Shown here: positions 47,770-59,800 of the stretch, piece after piece
Layout: each line of letters opens with the position of its first letter
Position numbering within the stretch: the stretch's first letter is position 1
Assembly (NCBI RefSeq): GCF_030463565.1
Contig: NC_134652.1
Span: 20,313,397-20,377,396 of the forward strand
Direction: 5' to 3'
Source: Pelecanus crispus
Taxonomy: Eukaryota > Chordata > Aves > Pelecaniformes > Pelecanidae
DNA length: 64,000 nt
Translations under genes and position numbers: made by a program
Notes under the pieces: model-generated
Database searches by the model: none
The model's input: only the letters and a program-made list of their open reading frames with translations
Told to the model about the DNA's origin: nothing

Positions 47770-50700
47770 CATTTTGCTTTTGTCCTGAAAGAGACTTTTC
47801 CTAAGCCTAAAAGGCCATTCATGTTGTTTTGGAAGACTTCTCTGAGACTTTTAAGTAAGGTACCAATTATAAATAACTGCTCAGAAGATGGAGTAATTTT
47901 CTAAGCCTCCAGGTGAGGCTCCTTTCAAACCACTGACATGGTGGAAAGCTTCTTGTATCACATTCTTAAACCTTGGGTAATTGGATTGCTTAACAGACTG
48001 TCTGGTAATCTCATAAATAGCATTTAACCACATAATAAGGCAGGGAACTAATCTTTGCCGTGGTACCTTTGATCCAGTTTTTCACCTTTGTCATCTTCAA
48101 TAATAAATATGCTCAGGCTGTACCTTTCTGTACATTCTGAATACGGTAGATGTGCAGTTAAGAGAGGAGGGTGTATTAAATCCTATGTGTTGCCAGCTTT
48201 GTCAGCTGATGAACCCCCTGCGTGCCTGAAAGTAAAGCCAGAACAGTGGAAGGTTTACACAAAAGCCATTATGGGGCTTCTCTGCTTCGGTGAAGCAGGG
48301 ATGGCTAATGGGAACTGTGAGCCGCTGTGCTCTTCCTGGCTTGCTAAAGTTACAAGCACTGTGTGACACAAACTTGGAGAGGTGTCAGTGGAAAGAAATG
48401 TGCAAAGTAAGATACCCTGAACACGGAGGAGAAGAGTGAGAAGCTTAGTCTAATAAGAATGAGCAGTGATGAATGGTACATTTTTCAAAGCAGATCTTAC
48501 TTAGTGACTGTTCTATAGACATCTTTGTGTCATAGGTGTATACAGATGATGTTGAAGCTTGGCTGAATGTCAGCTTTGGATAATACAAAAGTGTACTAGC
48601 ATAACAGAGGGCATTGGACACCTTCTGCTGACTTAGTCTCAGCATTTAGTGATGTGACCAAACTCTGCTTGATAGCCAGAAGAAAGCAGTCCCCATTCAG
48701 CTGATGGATTGCCAGACTCACAGACCTTTGTGCATCTGAAGTGAATGCACGATCCGGGGCTTTGACCTAGAGATGTACAACACAGTTGGGCATACGAGGG
48801 CTTACGCAGACATAAAGGCACATGGCTGTGTCCACATGTTGTGCTTAGAACTTGAAAAGGATTGTTTTGTAGTCAACTGCAAGTATATTCACACTGATCA
48901 TTACATGCGGAAGGCCTAAGGATGGTAGAGTGTGTGTGTTAGTGGTGCATACTGAATGATGTACTAGCTCAATGCAGAGCATTTTTACACTATTTAGTGA
49001 TTCTGTAGCTAGTGATAACACTGACAAAAGTTTACACATCAACTCAAACAACGTGGAAGTGCCTCAGCATAGGAAGCGGTGGTAAAACAGAGCTCTTACT
49101 GCCTTGAGCCCTGTAAGAGAAACATTTTTTTCAGCTTGGGAACAAAATAAACCAGTTTTCTATAAATTACTCTTTATGGTGAATGTGCCGTACAAAAAAA
49201 AAATGGAAACATGAATACTTTAATACAATGAGAAGTTACAAATGGCTTTAATCTGTAAGATATGAGAGAGAAACCTTGAAGGCTGAATAGATTTCCTGAT
49301 ATATAATAAAATGTGGCTCTTGGTGGAAGATTTTCTTATAGTTAAAGCATTTATAATGTCTTCTCTCTTTCTTTGACATCCTACAAAATACAAACTCACC
49401 TCACACTGCAGCATTGCCCATCACGAGCATGCTAATAACGGGCTCTCTTCTCCAGTAGCCTGTTTTCAAATAACTTTATATGAACAACATCACTGAATCA
49501 TCAATGAAATAAAAAATTATGAAGGTTGGATGGACAGTAGCCACACCTGTAACATAATTGCCTAAGTCTTATCTTCTGAGGATGCTGAGCTGGAAAATGT
49601 CTGTATTGAATTCTGACTCCTCCAGAAATGATGAATGTGTGTAGTTGCAGAGGATGCAAATCGATTTCTCACTACTGAGTTATGAATCCTGAATGAAAGA
49701 ATTTTAGGATCTTTTCCTGATGGTTATTATTTTGAAAACCAATCCCGATAGGGTAAAGCTTGAGAATTAACAGTTTACTTTGCTGGCAGCTTTCCATCCC
49801 CAGACATTGTTAGGGATTCATTAAAAAAGACCTTTGATTAAGCTTGCCTTCTCTGCTGGCTGGAGAGGTTTTCAGTGAAGCTCGGTTGGGGAGGTGCAGT
49901 GTCGCTATGAAAATATTTTGATTAGGAAAATGTGTTAGTTCTGTTAGGAAAAGTATTTTGTGCTTAGGCTAAAGTTTTTCATCGAAACTGAAGAGGAACG
50001 TGTGTTTGCCATCCTCAAGTACTCAGCACAACCCGTGGGCTCGGGGTTCAAGCTGCTTACCTGGGGTGTGAGGAGTAGAGGCTCATGCCCCTTCTTTGGA
50101 TTCACGTCCTGGACTTGAATGTCAGTATACCTAAACGTAAGGAGACCACAGATTGAAAAGATGTAAATAGGCAAAGCTCCCTCTTTCCCTCCCAACCTGT
50201 CACACCTGTAAGGCCTGCGGCAGATCTGCGCCTACCAGCTTCTTGCCCTGCTGCAAGGCAGTGCCTGTTGTGTTTCGGGCACCGCCTGAGCCGTGCTTGC
50301 TGACGGCTGCCAGGTGAGCGGAACGCCAGCGGTGAGCTGCGGCCGGGCCGGGGGCGGGGCCGGGGGCGGGGCCGGGGGCGGGGCCGGGGGCGGGGCCGGG
50401 GGCGGGGCCGAGCTGCGGGCCGGGGGGCTCGGCACCAGGGGGCGCTGTTGCACGCGGAGCCCCAGCTTTCTCTGTTTTTTCAGCACGGTCACGATTGCGT
50501 TTCAGATGAGAGAAGGGACTGCCTCTGCCTTCCTCTGCTCTGCTTACTGTCCCGCTTCCCTGCTACTGTCCTGAACACGTTATTAACCCTCTTCCTCGGC
50601 ACCCTTTTTCTGGTAGAAGGCTCAGCATGCGCTGGGATGTTGCCTTATCTCTGGTACAACAATAATCCTACTCTGCAGAGGGGGAGAAGAGGAGGAGGAG

Positions 50701-53400
50701 GGGAAAAAGAAATTTTGCCTCTGCTGCTGTGACATTAGTTGCAGTATGTTAGTCCCGGTTTTTCCGTTCTGCTAACTTTTCCTCATTTTCCGACCCACGT
50801 GGTGTTTTGCTGTTTACCTTATAGCTTGTGCCTAACGGTGCAGCTTGGGGTAGGTGCTTGCGTCTTGTGCTCATGTGGAATCTATTTAAGACCCTTTGCG
50901 GGGCCTCATTCCAAACTATGTGCCCTTCAACCTAAACTCTGTAGCAGGAGTCTTGATTTTTTGAGAGACCCATTTCGAGTCTTGTAACACATGGGAAAGT
51001 TTGGCAGCATTGTAAGTTGAGCGAAAAAAGCTGGGGTTGTGTTACTGAATTAAGTACAGAAAGGATTTGTGTCTACTTCGTCTTTTCTTCACGTTGTACC
51101 TTGCACTGATGAAGAAACCTAAGCTAGCAGAGCACAAAGATGCGGTAAGTGCTTTTTGGTGGCTAAGCCCAACAGCTTGAACTCAGTTTCTGGAGAATAA
51201 GGGGTTGCCCTCTCTGATGCATGAGGATTCATTTTTCTGAGCTTGCTCGCTGAGCCTGACTCAGCACCCATCCAGGTGAGCCTTGCCGGCAGAGCCCATC
51301 CTGCAGAGTGCTAGCAGATGGGGTGCGGAGCGCGGCTGGCTGCGCTGCCGGCCCTGCGGTGTGGGGAGCCGGGCTCCGGGCTGCGCCAGGCTCCCAGTAA
51401 GTTCTGCTCACCTTGAGCCTTGCTTGTGCTTTGTGTTGCAGGATATACTAGTAATAAGCCTGCAGAATTCCGTTATTTTTCCTTACGGGATTTAGGAATA
51501 TTTTCCTATGACCTAATCTGCAGGCAAAATGCCTATTCTTTAAATTTTAGCTTACAGGCAGCAGTGGTTCTAAAACTTCTTGAGAATTCACATGGCTGTT
51601 AGGGATTAGTCTGAGGAGTGTCTTTAGGGCAGCTGAGCAATTTCTGTCAATCTCCCTTTAGGCAGATTTGGAATACATTATAGAATAAATTTAGTCTCTG
51701 CATAATTCTAATAAAATAGAGGATTGCGTATCCCATCTGGGAGGCTTAATTTCTGATTGTAACTACGTAAGTCAACAGAAAGCATCTTTCACAAGAATAT
51801 TTTCAGACCCAGACGGTGATTGAGTTACAAATGAATTTTTCGTGTCCTTATTGTGAAATGGAGGTCAGGATAAAATACAATCAGAAGATTGAAATGAAGC
51901 TCTTGGATATAGGTCCTCATCCATTAAATTACTGTCTCTCACTGCGTTTTAGTTTCACTACATTCAACAGTCTGAATTAATTGAGTTCAACAGAACAGTC
52001 TCACAACAGCAGAGAATCTGAATCTATTTCTAAAATATATATGGAACAGGGAGAGTCTTTGAAGGCTGTACCATACCTGTCTCCAACAAAGAACTTCTGA
52101 TTGCCTGAATAATAGCACAGATAATGTTACTGTTTCAGTAGAATCCTTGAAGCCTAAGGAGAGAGCAAAATCTGCGCTTCCTTAAGAGCAGAATCTCTTG
52201 AAGAGAAAAAAGTCGAGACTGCAAGTAAACTTAAGTATTAGAAGTCCATGCATAGTTCAGAAAAGGTCACTGCTAGTTAATCATTCTTAATTATTGAGAA
52301 GCAAGGAAATTGTGTCTTCCATTTTCCTTCATCAGATTTCTTTTCTGAATAGCAAAGAACTAAAATCGTCTGAACAAGCTAATAAAGCCATCCAGGAAGT
52401 TGAGCTCATTTCCAATATTAGAATAGATGCTGTACCTACAAAAGAGGTGAGTTCATAGGAAGCTGATGGCAAGGTCTGTTTCCCTACATGTTCAAAGCTT
52501 TGTTTTTCTTTTTCTGAAAGCACAAAAGAAGTGATGTCTTAGTGGTTAAATCAAAACCTCCATCGTTTACCCCTAAAATACTTTTAGCAAATTAGAAATA
52601 TTGGGAGTCAAGCCTGCTAACTTCTGTCTGCTGTGTGCTTGCCTGTGGTCAAAGGAAGATCCTTTAAAGGACATAGGTCTAACCAGTGGATTTTTTAATT
52701 GCATGTTAGTTTGATACTTGGGTAAAGGATGATTTCCATATGATATTGCTCAAAGAACTGTTGAGATGTGGAGTGAATATTGTAATAATGCAATAATGCA
52801 CTAAGTGTCTGTTTGGAGGAATAATGAGGTTTTGTCTTGTATTCTTCCTAGCAACTGGGGGATATTTTGTTCTTCAAAAGTTGTTGGCTCAATTTTGCAT
52901 CTAGTCAAGCCAGGTGGATTTTGCTATGTCAAGTAGATACAGGAGCATAAAGGAGAACACGACCTCAAAAGTAGATGGAGATAAGTCACAGCCACCGCAT
53001 TCAGACTGGAAGCATAGTGTAGTTCTCCTAAAGGTTTTGACTTAGCCTGTTGTATACCCAAGGGATCACTAAGAAAATGTGTGTTTGCACACATCCATTA
53101 CCCACCAAACATCCACAGGTCAGACCTGGGGTTTAGGTACCTGTACATCTTTGGTAGCAGTCACATAAAAAAAAAAAAAAATCACTAGTAGGTTGTATTT
53201 CCTTACCTGTAAAGGCAAAAGGATAACAAAGGATGACACAATTTTAAATTAGTAAGAGACAGCAGTTTTTCGAGTGTGCACTACGTGGAGTGGAAAATGA
53301 TCCTACCTTCTTTCTCTGAATTCCACTGTTAAGAGTTCTGCATTTCTGCTTAATTTTCCTATCATGCAAGTCTCTTGTAGAGCTCCACTGATTACCCTGG
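47770..53400. other. LIPA-CH25H intergenic region
   Basis: No protein gene recognised. It contains a GC-box minisatellite (50,348-50,410) in a small CpG-rich patch (about 50,280-50,460). A second GC-rich patch (about 51,280-51,400) ends in a donor-like GTAAGT. The rest is AT-rich with short random open frames. Confidence 0.6.
50348..50410 (+). repeat. 12-bp GC-box minisatellite
   Basis: Five perfect head-to-tail copies of CCGGGGGCGGGG plus a partial CCG. Each unit carries an Sp1-type GC box, and the G-runs could form G-quadruplexes. The proline/alanine-rich minus-strand frame and the glycine-rich plus-strand frame across it follow from the repeat and are not genes. Confidence 0.95.
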
Positions 53401-53440
53401 CCAGCTAATTCTGTTACATTATACAGCTTCGGTATAACAG

Positions 53441-53454
53441 GAAAGGGAACTTCC
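53441..53454 (+). promoter_or_regulatory. Composite ISRE-like / NF-kappaB site of CH25H
   Basis: GAAAGGGAACTTCC. The last ten bases GGGAACTTCC (53445-53454) match the kappaB consensus GGGRNYYYCC perfectly. The first ten, GAAAGGGAAC, differ by one base from the ISRE core GAAANNGAAA(C). It lies about 110 bp before the start codon, with a weak TATA-like TTTAAAG at 53457-53463 directly after. This fits the known strong induction of CH25H by interferon and Toll-like receptor signals. Confidence 0.55.
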
Positions 53455-53490
53455 TCTTTAAAGCTACGTATTTCTCAGTAAGGATTTCTG

Positions 53491-53511
53491 ATGGGCGGAG
53501 TTTTCCCTTGA
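53491..53511 (+). promoter_or_regulatory. Seven-codon upstream ORF before CH25H
   Basis: ATG GGC GGA GTT TTC CCT TGA precedes the CH25H start by 53 nt. If transcription starts about 30 bp after TTTAAAG (near 53,487-53,493), this ATG sits at the very 5' end of the mRNA and may be skipped or missing. A start further upstream would make it a real uORF. Confidence 0.35.
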
Positions 53512-53564
53512 GCAGGCTAGATAAAGGCTTGCAGGATTTCCAGACGTCTCAGACTGCGATCAGC

Positions 53565-54389
53565 ATGAACCGCAGCCTGCCAGACAGAGCGCTGCTCAGC
53601 TATGCGATGGATGGACAGCGGGACAGGTTGTGCCTTCAGTCTCTTTGGGACTTTGTCACAGCAAAGGAGACATTGATCAAGTCACCATTTTTTCCAGTGC
53701 TGTTTTCTTTTACAGCATACATGGCTTTCTGTCTTCCATATATTGCACTGGACTTTTTAAGCACTAGACTACCAAATCTGAGAAAATACAAAATCCAGCC
53801 GCAGAACTATCCAACTCTTGGAATGATGGTGCCTTGCATTATTCAAAGCGTGTATCACCATGTTGTTTTCATCTTCCCGGTGACGTTTCTCCATTGGTAC
53901 TGGAGACCAATGAATCTACCAGTGATAGCTCCAGAGCTTCCTGAGGTCCTGCTGGAAGTAGGAGTTTGCCTGCTTCTGTTTGATTTTGAGTACTTCCTGT
54001 GGCATTTGCTTCATCACAAGGTGCCTTGGCTCTACAAGACCTTCCACAAGGTGCATCACAAGCATGTGTCAACGTTTGCTCTTACTACACAGTATTCCAG
54101 CATATGGGAATTGCTTTCGCTGGGTTTTTTTGCTGCTATCAACCCAGTGCTCCTCGGATGCCATCCTTTGACAGAAATGATTTTCTTCCTTGTAAACATT
54201 TGGTTGTCAGTGGAGGACCATTCAGGATACGACCTTCCATGGTCAACTCACCACCTTGTGCCTTTTGGTTTGTTTGGAGGAGCACCACATCATGATCTCC
54301 ATCATCTGAAGTTCAAATCAAACTATGCTCCTTACTTCACCCACTGGGACAAACTCTTTGGGACATTCACAGAGTCGCATTCTAATTAA
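53565..54389 (+). CDS. CH25H: Cholesterol 25-hydroxylase, single exon
   Basis: ER-membrane di-iron enzyme of the fatty-acid-hydroxylase/sterol-desaturase family that makes 25-hydroxycholesterol, which restrains SREBP processing and blocks viral entry. The 274-aa product (human 272) has several hydrophobic segments (about 40-65, 90-110, 128-146 and 182-215). The three histidine boxes are intact: H147-LL-HH at 147-151, HKVHH at 161-165 and HHDLHH at 242-247. NIWLSVEDHSGY and YFTHWDK are family landmarks. The start is the first ATG of the frame, at 53565; the frame is open further upstream only by way of a TTG codon. M15 is a possible alternative, but M1 gives the better length match to human. 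The gene is intronless, as in other vertebrates, and in tandem with LIPA. Confidence 0.97.
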   Translation: MNRSLPDRALLSYAMDGQRDRLCLQSLWDFVTAKETLIKSPFFPVLFSFTAYMAFCLPYIALDFLSTRLPNLRKYKIQPQNYPTLGMMVPCIIQSVYHHVVFIFPVTFLHWYWRPMNLPVIAPELPEVLLEVGVCLLLFDFEYFLWHLLHHKVPWLYKTFHKVHHKHVSTFALTTQYSSIWELLSLGFFAAINPVLLGCHPLTEMIFFLVNIWLSVEDHSGYDLPWSTHHLVPFGLFGGAPHHDLHHLKFKSNYAPYFTHWDKLFGTFTESHSN

Positions 54390-54950
54390 GGATATTTCCC
54401 TGTGGATGAACTCTTATTTTTTATAGACTAAACTGGGACATTGATTTTTCAAAGACATGCAGAAAATTGTGTATTTGAAGCTGCCTGTAAAAACAGTAGT
54501 TATTTATAACAAATCCCCTTAATATATGTGTATTTGTATGTATAGTTGGAACTGCCTATGTTAAATGACTGCAAATGAGAGGGTATATATCTGTTGCTTA
54601 AATTTGTTTGACTCAGAGGTGTAAGGGAAGCATTAAGAGACATTCTCTCTTCTTTCCTTCTTTTCAGCTTTCATAAAGCATGTATTGTATTACTGTATGA
54701 TGTTTTATACATACGCCAGAACAATTATCTTACTGTTGTAGGATGATTTATGATGTAAACAGAAAAGGTACACATCATGGATTTTGTGGAGTTTAATCTG
54801 CCAGAGTATATTATTGCACAGTGATGTTGTAAAATATTGCTGCCAAACAAAGCTAGTTGGCTAACTCTGCAATAATTTTGATATTTATATTTTAAACCTT
54901 GAAGTACTGTCTGTTTTTAATAGAAAATAAATATGGTCATTCTTTTAAAA
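54390..54950 (+). other. CH25H 3' untranslated region (inferred)
   Basis: AT-rich sequence after the stop ending at an AATAAA. It includes ATTTA-like and TATTTATA motifs (for example near 54,500 and 54,882) of the kind found in short-lived immune transcripts; this is a suggestion only. Confidence 0.55.
54926..54931 (+). terminator. Probable poly(A) signal of CH25H
   Basis: AATAAA about 540 nt after the stop codon, followed by TGGTCATTC and a TTCTGTTTAGTTTT stretch that can serve as downstream element. Confidence 0.65.
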
Positions 54951-56289
54951 TTATATTCTGTTTAGTTTTATTCATTCCTCTTCATATTAGGAACAGGTGT
55001 AATTCCTTTTGCATAGCTATTGTTTATTTGAGTTTCAAAGTTTCAGACTTTTCTTACTAAAATATTGTCATGTTATTTCAAAAGTGAACTACTTTTTCTC
55101 CAGAATCACGTGTTATTTTTAAATAGTTTTCAATTTTGTAGAAATAGAATATTGAAGAATGCAGTTTAAAAAGCCATGGTGAAATTTTATGATTACATTT
55201 GTGAGAAGCTTGCATAATTTTCACTAAATTTATGGTCTGAGAGCAGAACATTAAGCAGCCACTTAATAAAAGGGAGCATTGGGCCTCCACAACCACATCA
55301 ATTAGTTGTTACTTGCATGCAAAAACCTGGCAAGGAATATAAACAGAGTTGCTACAAAATAGATTATTCTTTCAAGCAGAGTTCAGGGAAATAGAATCAA
55401 ACCTCTCAGAATCTTAAACCGTAGAACAAAATGGCTACATGTTGCTAGAAGAACAGTTGTATATAGAACATTGTCATGTAGTCTCACAGAAGTCACACTG
55501 AAAAAAATAAGCATGAAGAGAGAAGCAGGTCTTCCATGTCTCATTCAGCAGACATCCATATGGACTTCTTATGTCCATTACATAACATTTTAATGCTTAT
55601 AATCTTCTGTCCTTTATTACTAATAAATCTCTCAGGATAGTGACGGAAACAGAGAAAGTGCAAATAATACAGAGTGTGTAATGAACACTTATGCATCATC
55701 ATCCAAAAATGTCTTTGTCATTATGTTATGTCTAGAGGATTGTGTGACCTTACAGAGGCTGTTTGTCCAGGAGAAGAGAGAACCCTTAGTAGTTCCAACA
55801 ATGTGAACTTATAAAGGGAACAGCACTTTTGGACACTACATCTTTCTGATGATGGGAAATAATTTTCATAAACATCTTCATAAACAGTACAAAATGCTGC
55901 AATCTTACTTAACTACTCTCTCTGCTCTCTGGATATCACAGAAGAGCAACCCTTCTTTTCAGTGGTAAGAACGTGACACATCCTGAGAGCAAAAACTGAG
56001 GCTTAAAAGAATACAAAACTGGATTTTTTGCCATGCATCTATTCAGCTGAAAGAATTCCCAATCTTTCTGATGGTTATAATCTTAAGTATTTTGGGGTGT
56101 GCTACAAAGAGAAGGAAGTATTCTTTTTTCTGCCAAATGCAGGAGGCAAAATACAGTCTCTGATTTCTTCGAGCTATTTAGCCATTTTGAGGTATCCCAA
56201 AGTTGCCCTCTCAGTTCTGGAAAACCCGCTTAATTCAGCTTGGCAAATACTGAGCATCTGACAGGGGTGCTCTGTGGTTTCAATGAGTT

Positions 56290-56331
56290 ATACTTTATAC
56301 TATAACTATACATTGTAACTATACATTATAA
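56290..56331. repeat. Short AT-rich tandem repeat
   Basis: Imperfect copies of a TAACTATACATT unit in tandem (about three). Confidence 0.6.
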
Positions 56332-56836
56332 CAGTCTGTTTCATGTAGTATTGTCTCTCTAAGTAAGCAAGGTTAAGGCTAACTGGTACTTGCTATAGGA
56401 AGCCTATGAGCAAATCCTGCAAGAAAGGCTGTAGCTGAACCCACGGGGATTATTCCTCTTTTTTGCATGAAGCTTAAGAATTGATATAACACTTACACAG
56501 TACTTCACTACTGGAGAAAGAGTCTTAGCCAGCTGCAGGCAAAACTATGCTTACTCTTCTCAGATCAAGTGAGATAGTCTCATTTGGCATCGACAGTGTA
56601 GCATAACAGTGGCGAGGATGAGCAAAGTGGCAACAGAAGAAGGGAATATACTGCATGATGATCCTGCCTACTCCTCTCTCTGTCGCATCCTCAACATTTG
56701 CATGACGTCAGACACACACCAAGAATGCATTTCCTCAAACATGGAATTTCCCCCAGGTTATATCTGTGCTGTACCTCTTGCCAATCAGAACTGGAAACTC
56801 GGTTTAAAGTCTCGCTATTGCATGAACTTGGAATAC

Positions 56837-56880
56837 TAAAAAAAAAACCAACCAAACCAAAACAAAACCCAGAAAAACAG
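56837..56880. repeat. A-rich low-complexity tract (AACCAAAC type)
   Basis: A run of nine A followed by ACCAACCAAACCAAAAC-like sequence. Shorter AACAAAAC or AACCAAAC tracts occur at about 30,619 and 45,026. No element body is attached. Confidence 0.7.
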
Positions 56881-59800
56881 CTGTCAAATGAAAATTTTAC
56901 TAGTACATCTCTGGAATGGCTTATTTGAATTCCATGCTAGAAATATCTGTACTTCATCATCATGACATAATCCTAGCATACCTTGTCCCTATTTCTCCAA
57001 TGCTTTCAAGGAAACAGCATCTACACAGTGAAGGATTGAAACCATTTGCGTATTGTGTGTACTTTGAAGCACTTTCTGTAACAGTGTACTATAATATAAC
57101 TTTAGGTGTATGTATGAGAAAAACTCATGAGCAGAAGAACCAGACAAACATGTAACTTCAGGACTTTGCAATTCAATGAAAAGCAAAATATAGACAAAAA
57201 CATATACTGAAGATAAAGCAAATAAGAGTTGTTTTTTTTCCTGTTTTCATTGAAAGTTCAGCATATACTGTAGCACTGAGCGTGAGAGCACAGCAAGTTC
57301 TGTGTATTGATGGTGCTGAGATTTTAAAACAGGATTTTACAGATGTTACTTTCTATATTTGCATTTCCCCATGGTCTTTACCACAAGTGTTTACCAGACA
57401 AATGGAACGGCGTGACACTCTTTTGTAAGGGTTTATGTGAGAAAACCAACTTTCTCTCTTCTGTTCCAAACTTCTCCTAGTTTCCTTCTTCATTACAGTG
57501 TGACGTGATGTGCCACACAGATTTCCTATCTAATCTGCCGCAAGCTAATCTGTTGTCATTTGTGAGTAAACAGAGGATGTTTGTACAGACCCTTGAAGCT
57601 ATAAAATGAGATTTTTGATGCTGCTATTGTCCATTTTATATCTTTAAAAATATTAAATTAATAAAGGTCAAAGAAGTAAGATTTTATGCATTTCTCTTTG
57701 TAACTGTATCTTAGTTCTTAGGCACATGGTTAAATATTGAACTCTTTGTCTGGTCTTACAGATTGCAGGCATTCCCAGATTCTCACTGGCAATTTAGCAG
57801 TATACTTATCTTGAAATTTAGACTGAGTCTTTCAAATGGTGCCTGGTTTGGAAGTTTTGAGGTAACAGTATAGAACACTGCAAAAGGACAGGTTTTTGCT
57901 TAGAGGGTGTGTTCTCAGTGCTGCTGTAAAGTGTGCTCCTCAGGTGCTTCAGAGAGAGCGTATGAAGTTTATAGGCATGCCGAGTCAATATTCACTACTG
58001 GAAAAGGCTTTGTCCTTATTCATGTTGATCAAGCTTTACAGGGGAAAACGAACACAGTCTACAGCAGTGATTTTTTATGATTTGAAAAATAATCTATGTC
58101 ATTAATGGATTTAGTGACTCAGTTAATCTAATCTAGTGTGTCATCTGGATTAAATGAAAAACTAGTATCTCTTTGGACTATCAGACTGTGCTGTCTCTAA
58201 ATTAGTTTGAAGAAATTTGTAATGAAAGAACACTTAATTGTCATCCGTTGCCCCTCAATGTTATTGGAAGGAGTGAATAACTCTTTGATGTGGCTTTATC
58301 TTAGTGGACTCAGCAGTCACTTCAGCGGTTTTACTTACTCTTGCTTTCACGCACAAGTATTAAGCTTCCACTATTACCTGCCTACATCCATGCAACCCTT
58401 TTTGAACCAGTTATGGCTCTGTATCTGAAAAGATCAGTCATCTTGGACTCTCCCAAAATACAAAACCCCTGTGGATTTATTTCCAGATTACCTTGCTTGA
58501 GAGACTAACCAATGTGAGCCTACTATCACATTTACATGTGAACTGTGTCTAAGACGCTGGCTTTGTGTGCTGGTCTTGGGTGATGTGCCAGTTTGCTCAA
58601 ATATTTAGGCTGGTCCTGCATTGCTCAGTACAATCCAACCTGGAAGGTCTTTGCAGCACAGTCTGGAGTTGTGTTTGCAGTATGTTTTTCTTGTAAAAAC
58701 AACTGCCAAAAAATTGTTTTCCAAAACTTAAATGTGTTTCTAATTTATGGAAATATGAAGTTGCTTAGGACACAGAAAAAAATCCCACACCCCCCAAAAC
58801 CGACCAACGCAAGCATTCTGGACTTTAAAGGGAACAGAACGAATGCAGAGAGGCCTTTAGCTGTGGAAAATGATTTGGAGTTTTTTTAATCCTTCTTTTC
58901 AGACTTTCTTCTTTTTAAAAAGGTTTGAAAAGCTTACTAATCACCTTGTCCCCCAAACTGCAATGATTGCCATGATCAAGGCTGTAGGTGTAGACGGGGA
59001 GGAGAGAAAGGAGAAAGGGAAGGGAAAGTGATGGGTCTGCAGGCACTTCCATCACCGTCCCTCGGTGCAGCGCACGCTACCTGGCAGGTACGGATGGAGT
59101 GCTGCACTGACATATCCTCCCCACCGCGGCACAGATGCTTTCAGCCCTCAGGTTCTTACCGCTGGAGTGGTACAGACTTCACATCCACACACAGCTTTTC
59201 CTTTCTGTTATCTAGTTCTTTTTGGAAATTTCCACAGCAGCACAACACAGCAACCTGCAAGAGGGAACTCCGCCTTTGGTCAGCATAAATGCAAACATAC
59301 TTTTGTGTCATGAGGTATAAGATTAAGTTAAAAAAAATCTACAGGCACATGGACTGGAGTTCCATGTTCAGATTTGAGATAACGGGTTTTACATGTGGGA
59401 AACCAAAAAGCTAATAAACCAAGCTGGATGGTTAGTAGGCCAGGCAGGCAGAAACATGACTGCTTTTGTTTCAGTCTCCTGAGAGAAACTTCAATACTAC
59501 AGATACGTGATTTGGAGGGAGGTGGAAGGATGTGTTACCTATACTTCCAGGGAGAGTTTAGATGGCAGGTAGTTTTATTTGTCCTCAGAACTAAGCAGCA
59601 AAAAATTCAGGGGATTAAGTAGCCCAAAGTCTAGGATGAGCTGTAAAAAATCAGTTTTTAAGTTGAGCAAGAGGTACCCTCTTTATCGAAAGGATATGAA
59701 AAAGCACTGCTAGAAAATGTATTGATGTAAGGCTGTTTACACACCTCTTCAGATATTCACAGAAGCTCTGGAAGATTACACCCCTAAGAAACCACACGCT

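Noticed and set aside
50232-50574. Open frames with Pro/Ala or Gly repeats across the GC minisatellite
   Set aside because: The repeated residues simply translate the 12-bp DNA unit; no gene structure surrounds them.
53508-53564. Extended CH25H N-terminus of 19 residues
   Set aside because: It would need a TTG start. The first ATG is at 53565, and starting there gives 274 aa, close to human 272.
53869-54295. Other-frame ORFs inside CH25H
   Set aside because: They are shadows of the CH25H reading frame, which alone carries the conserved histidine boxes.
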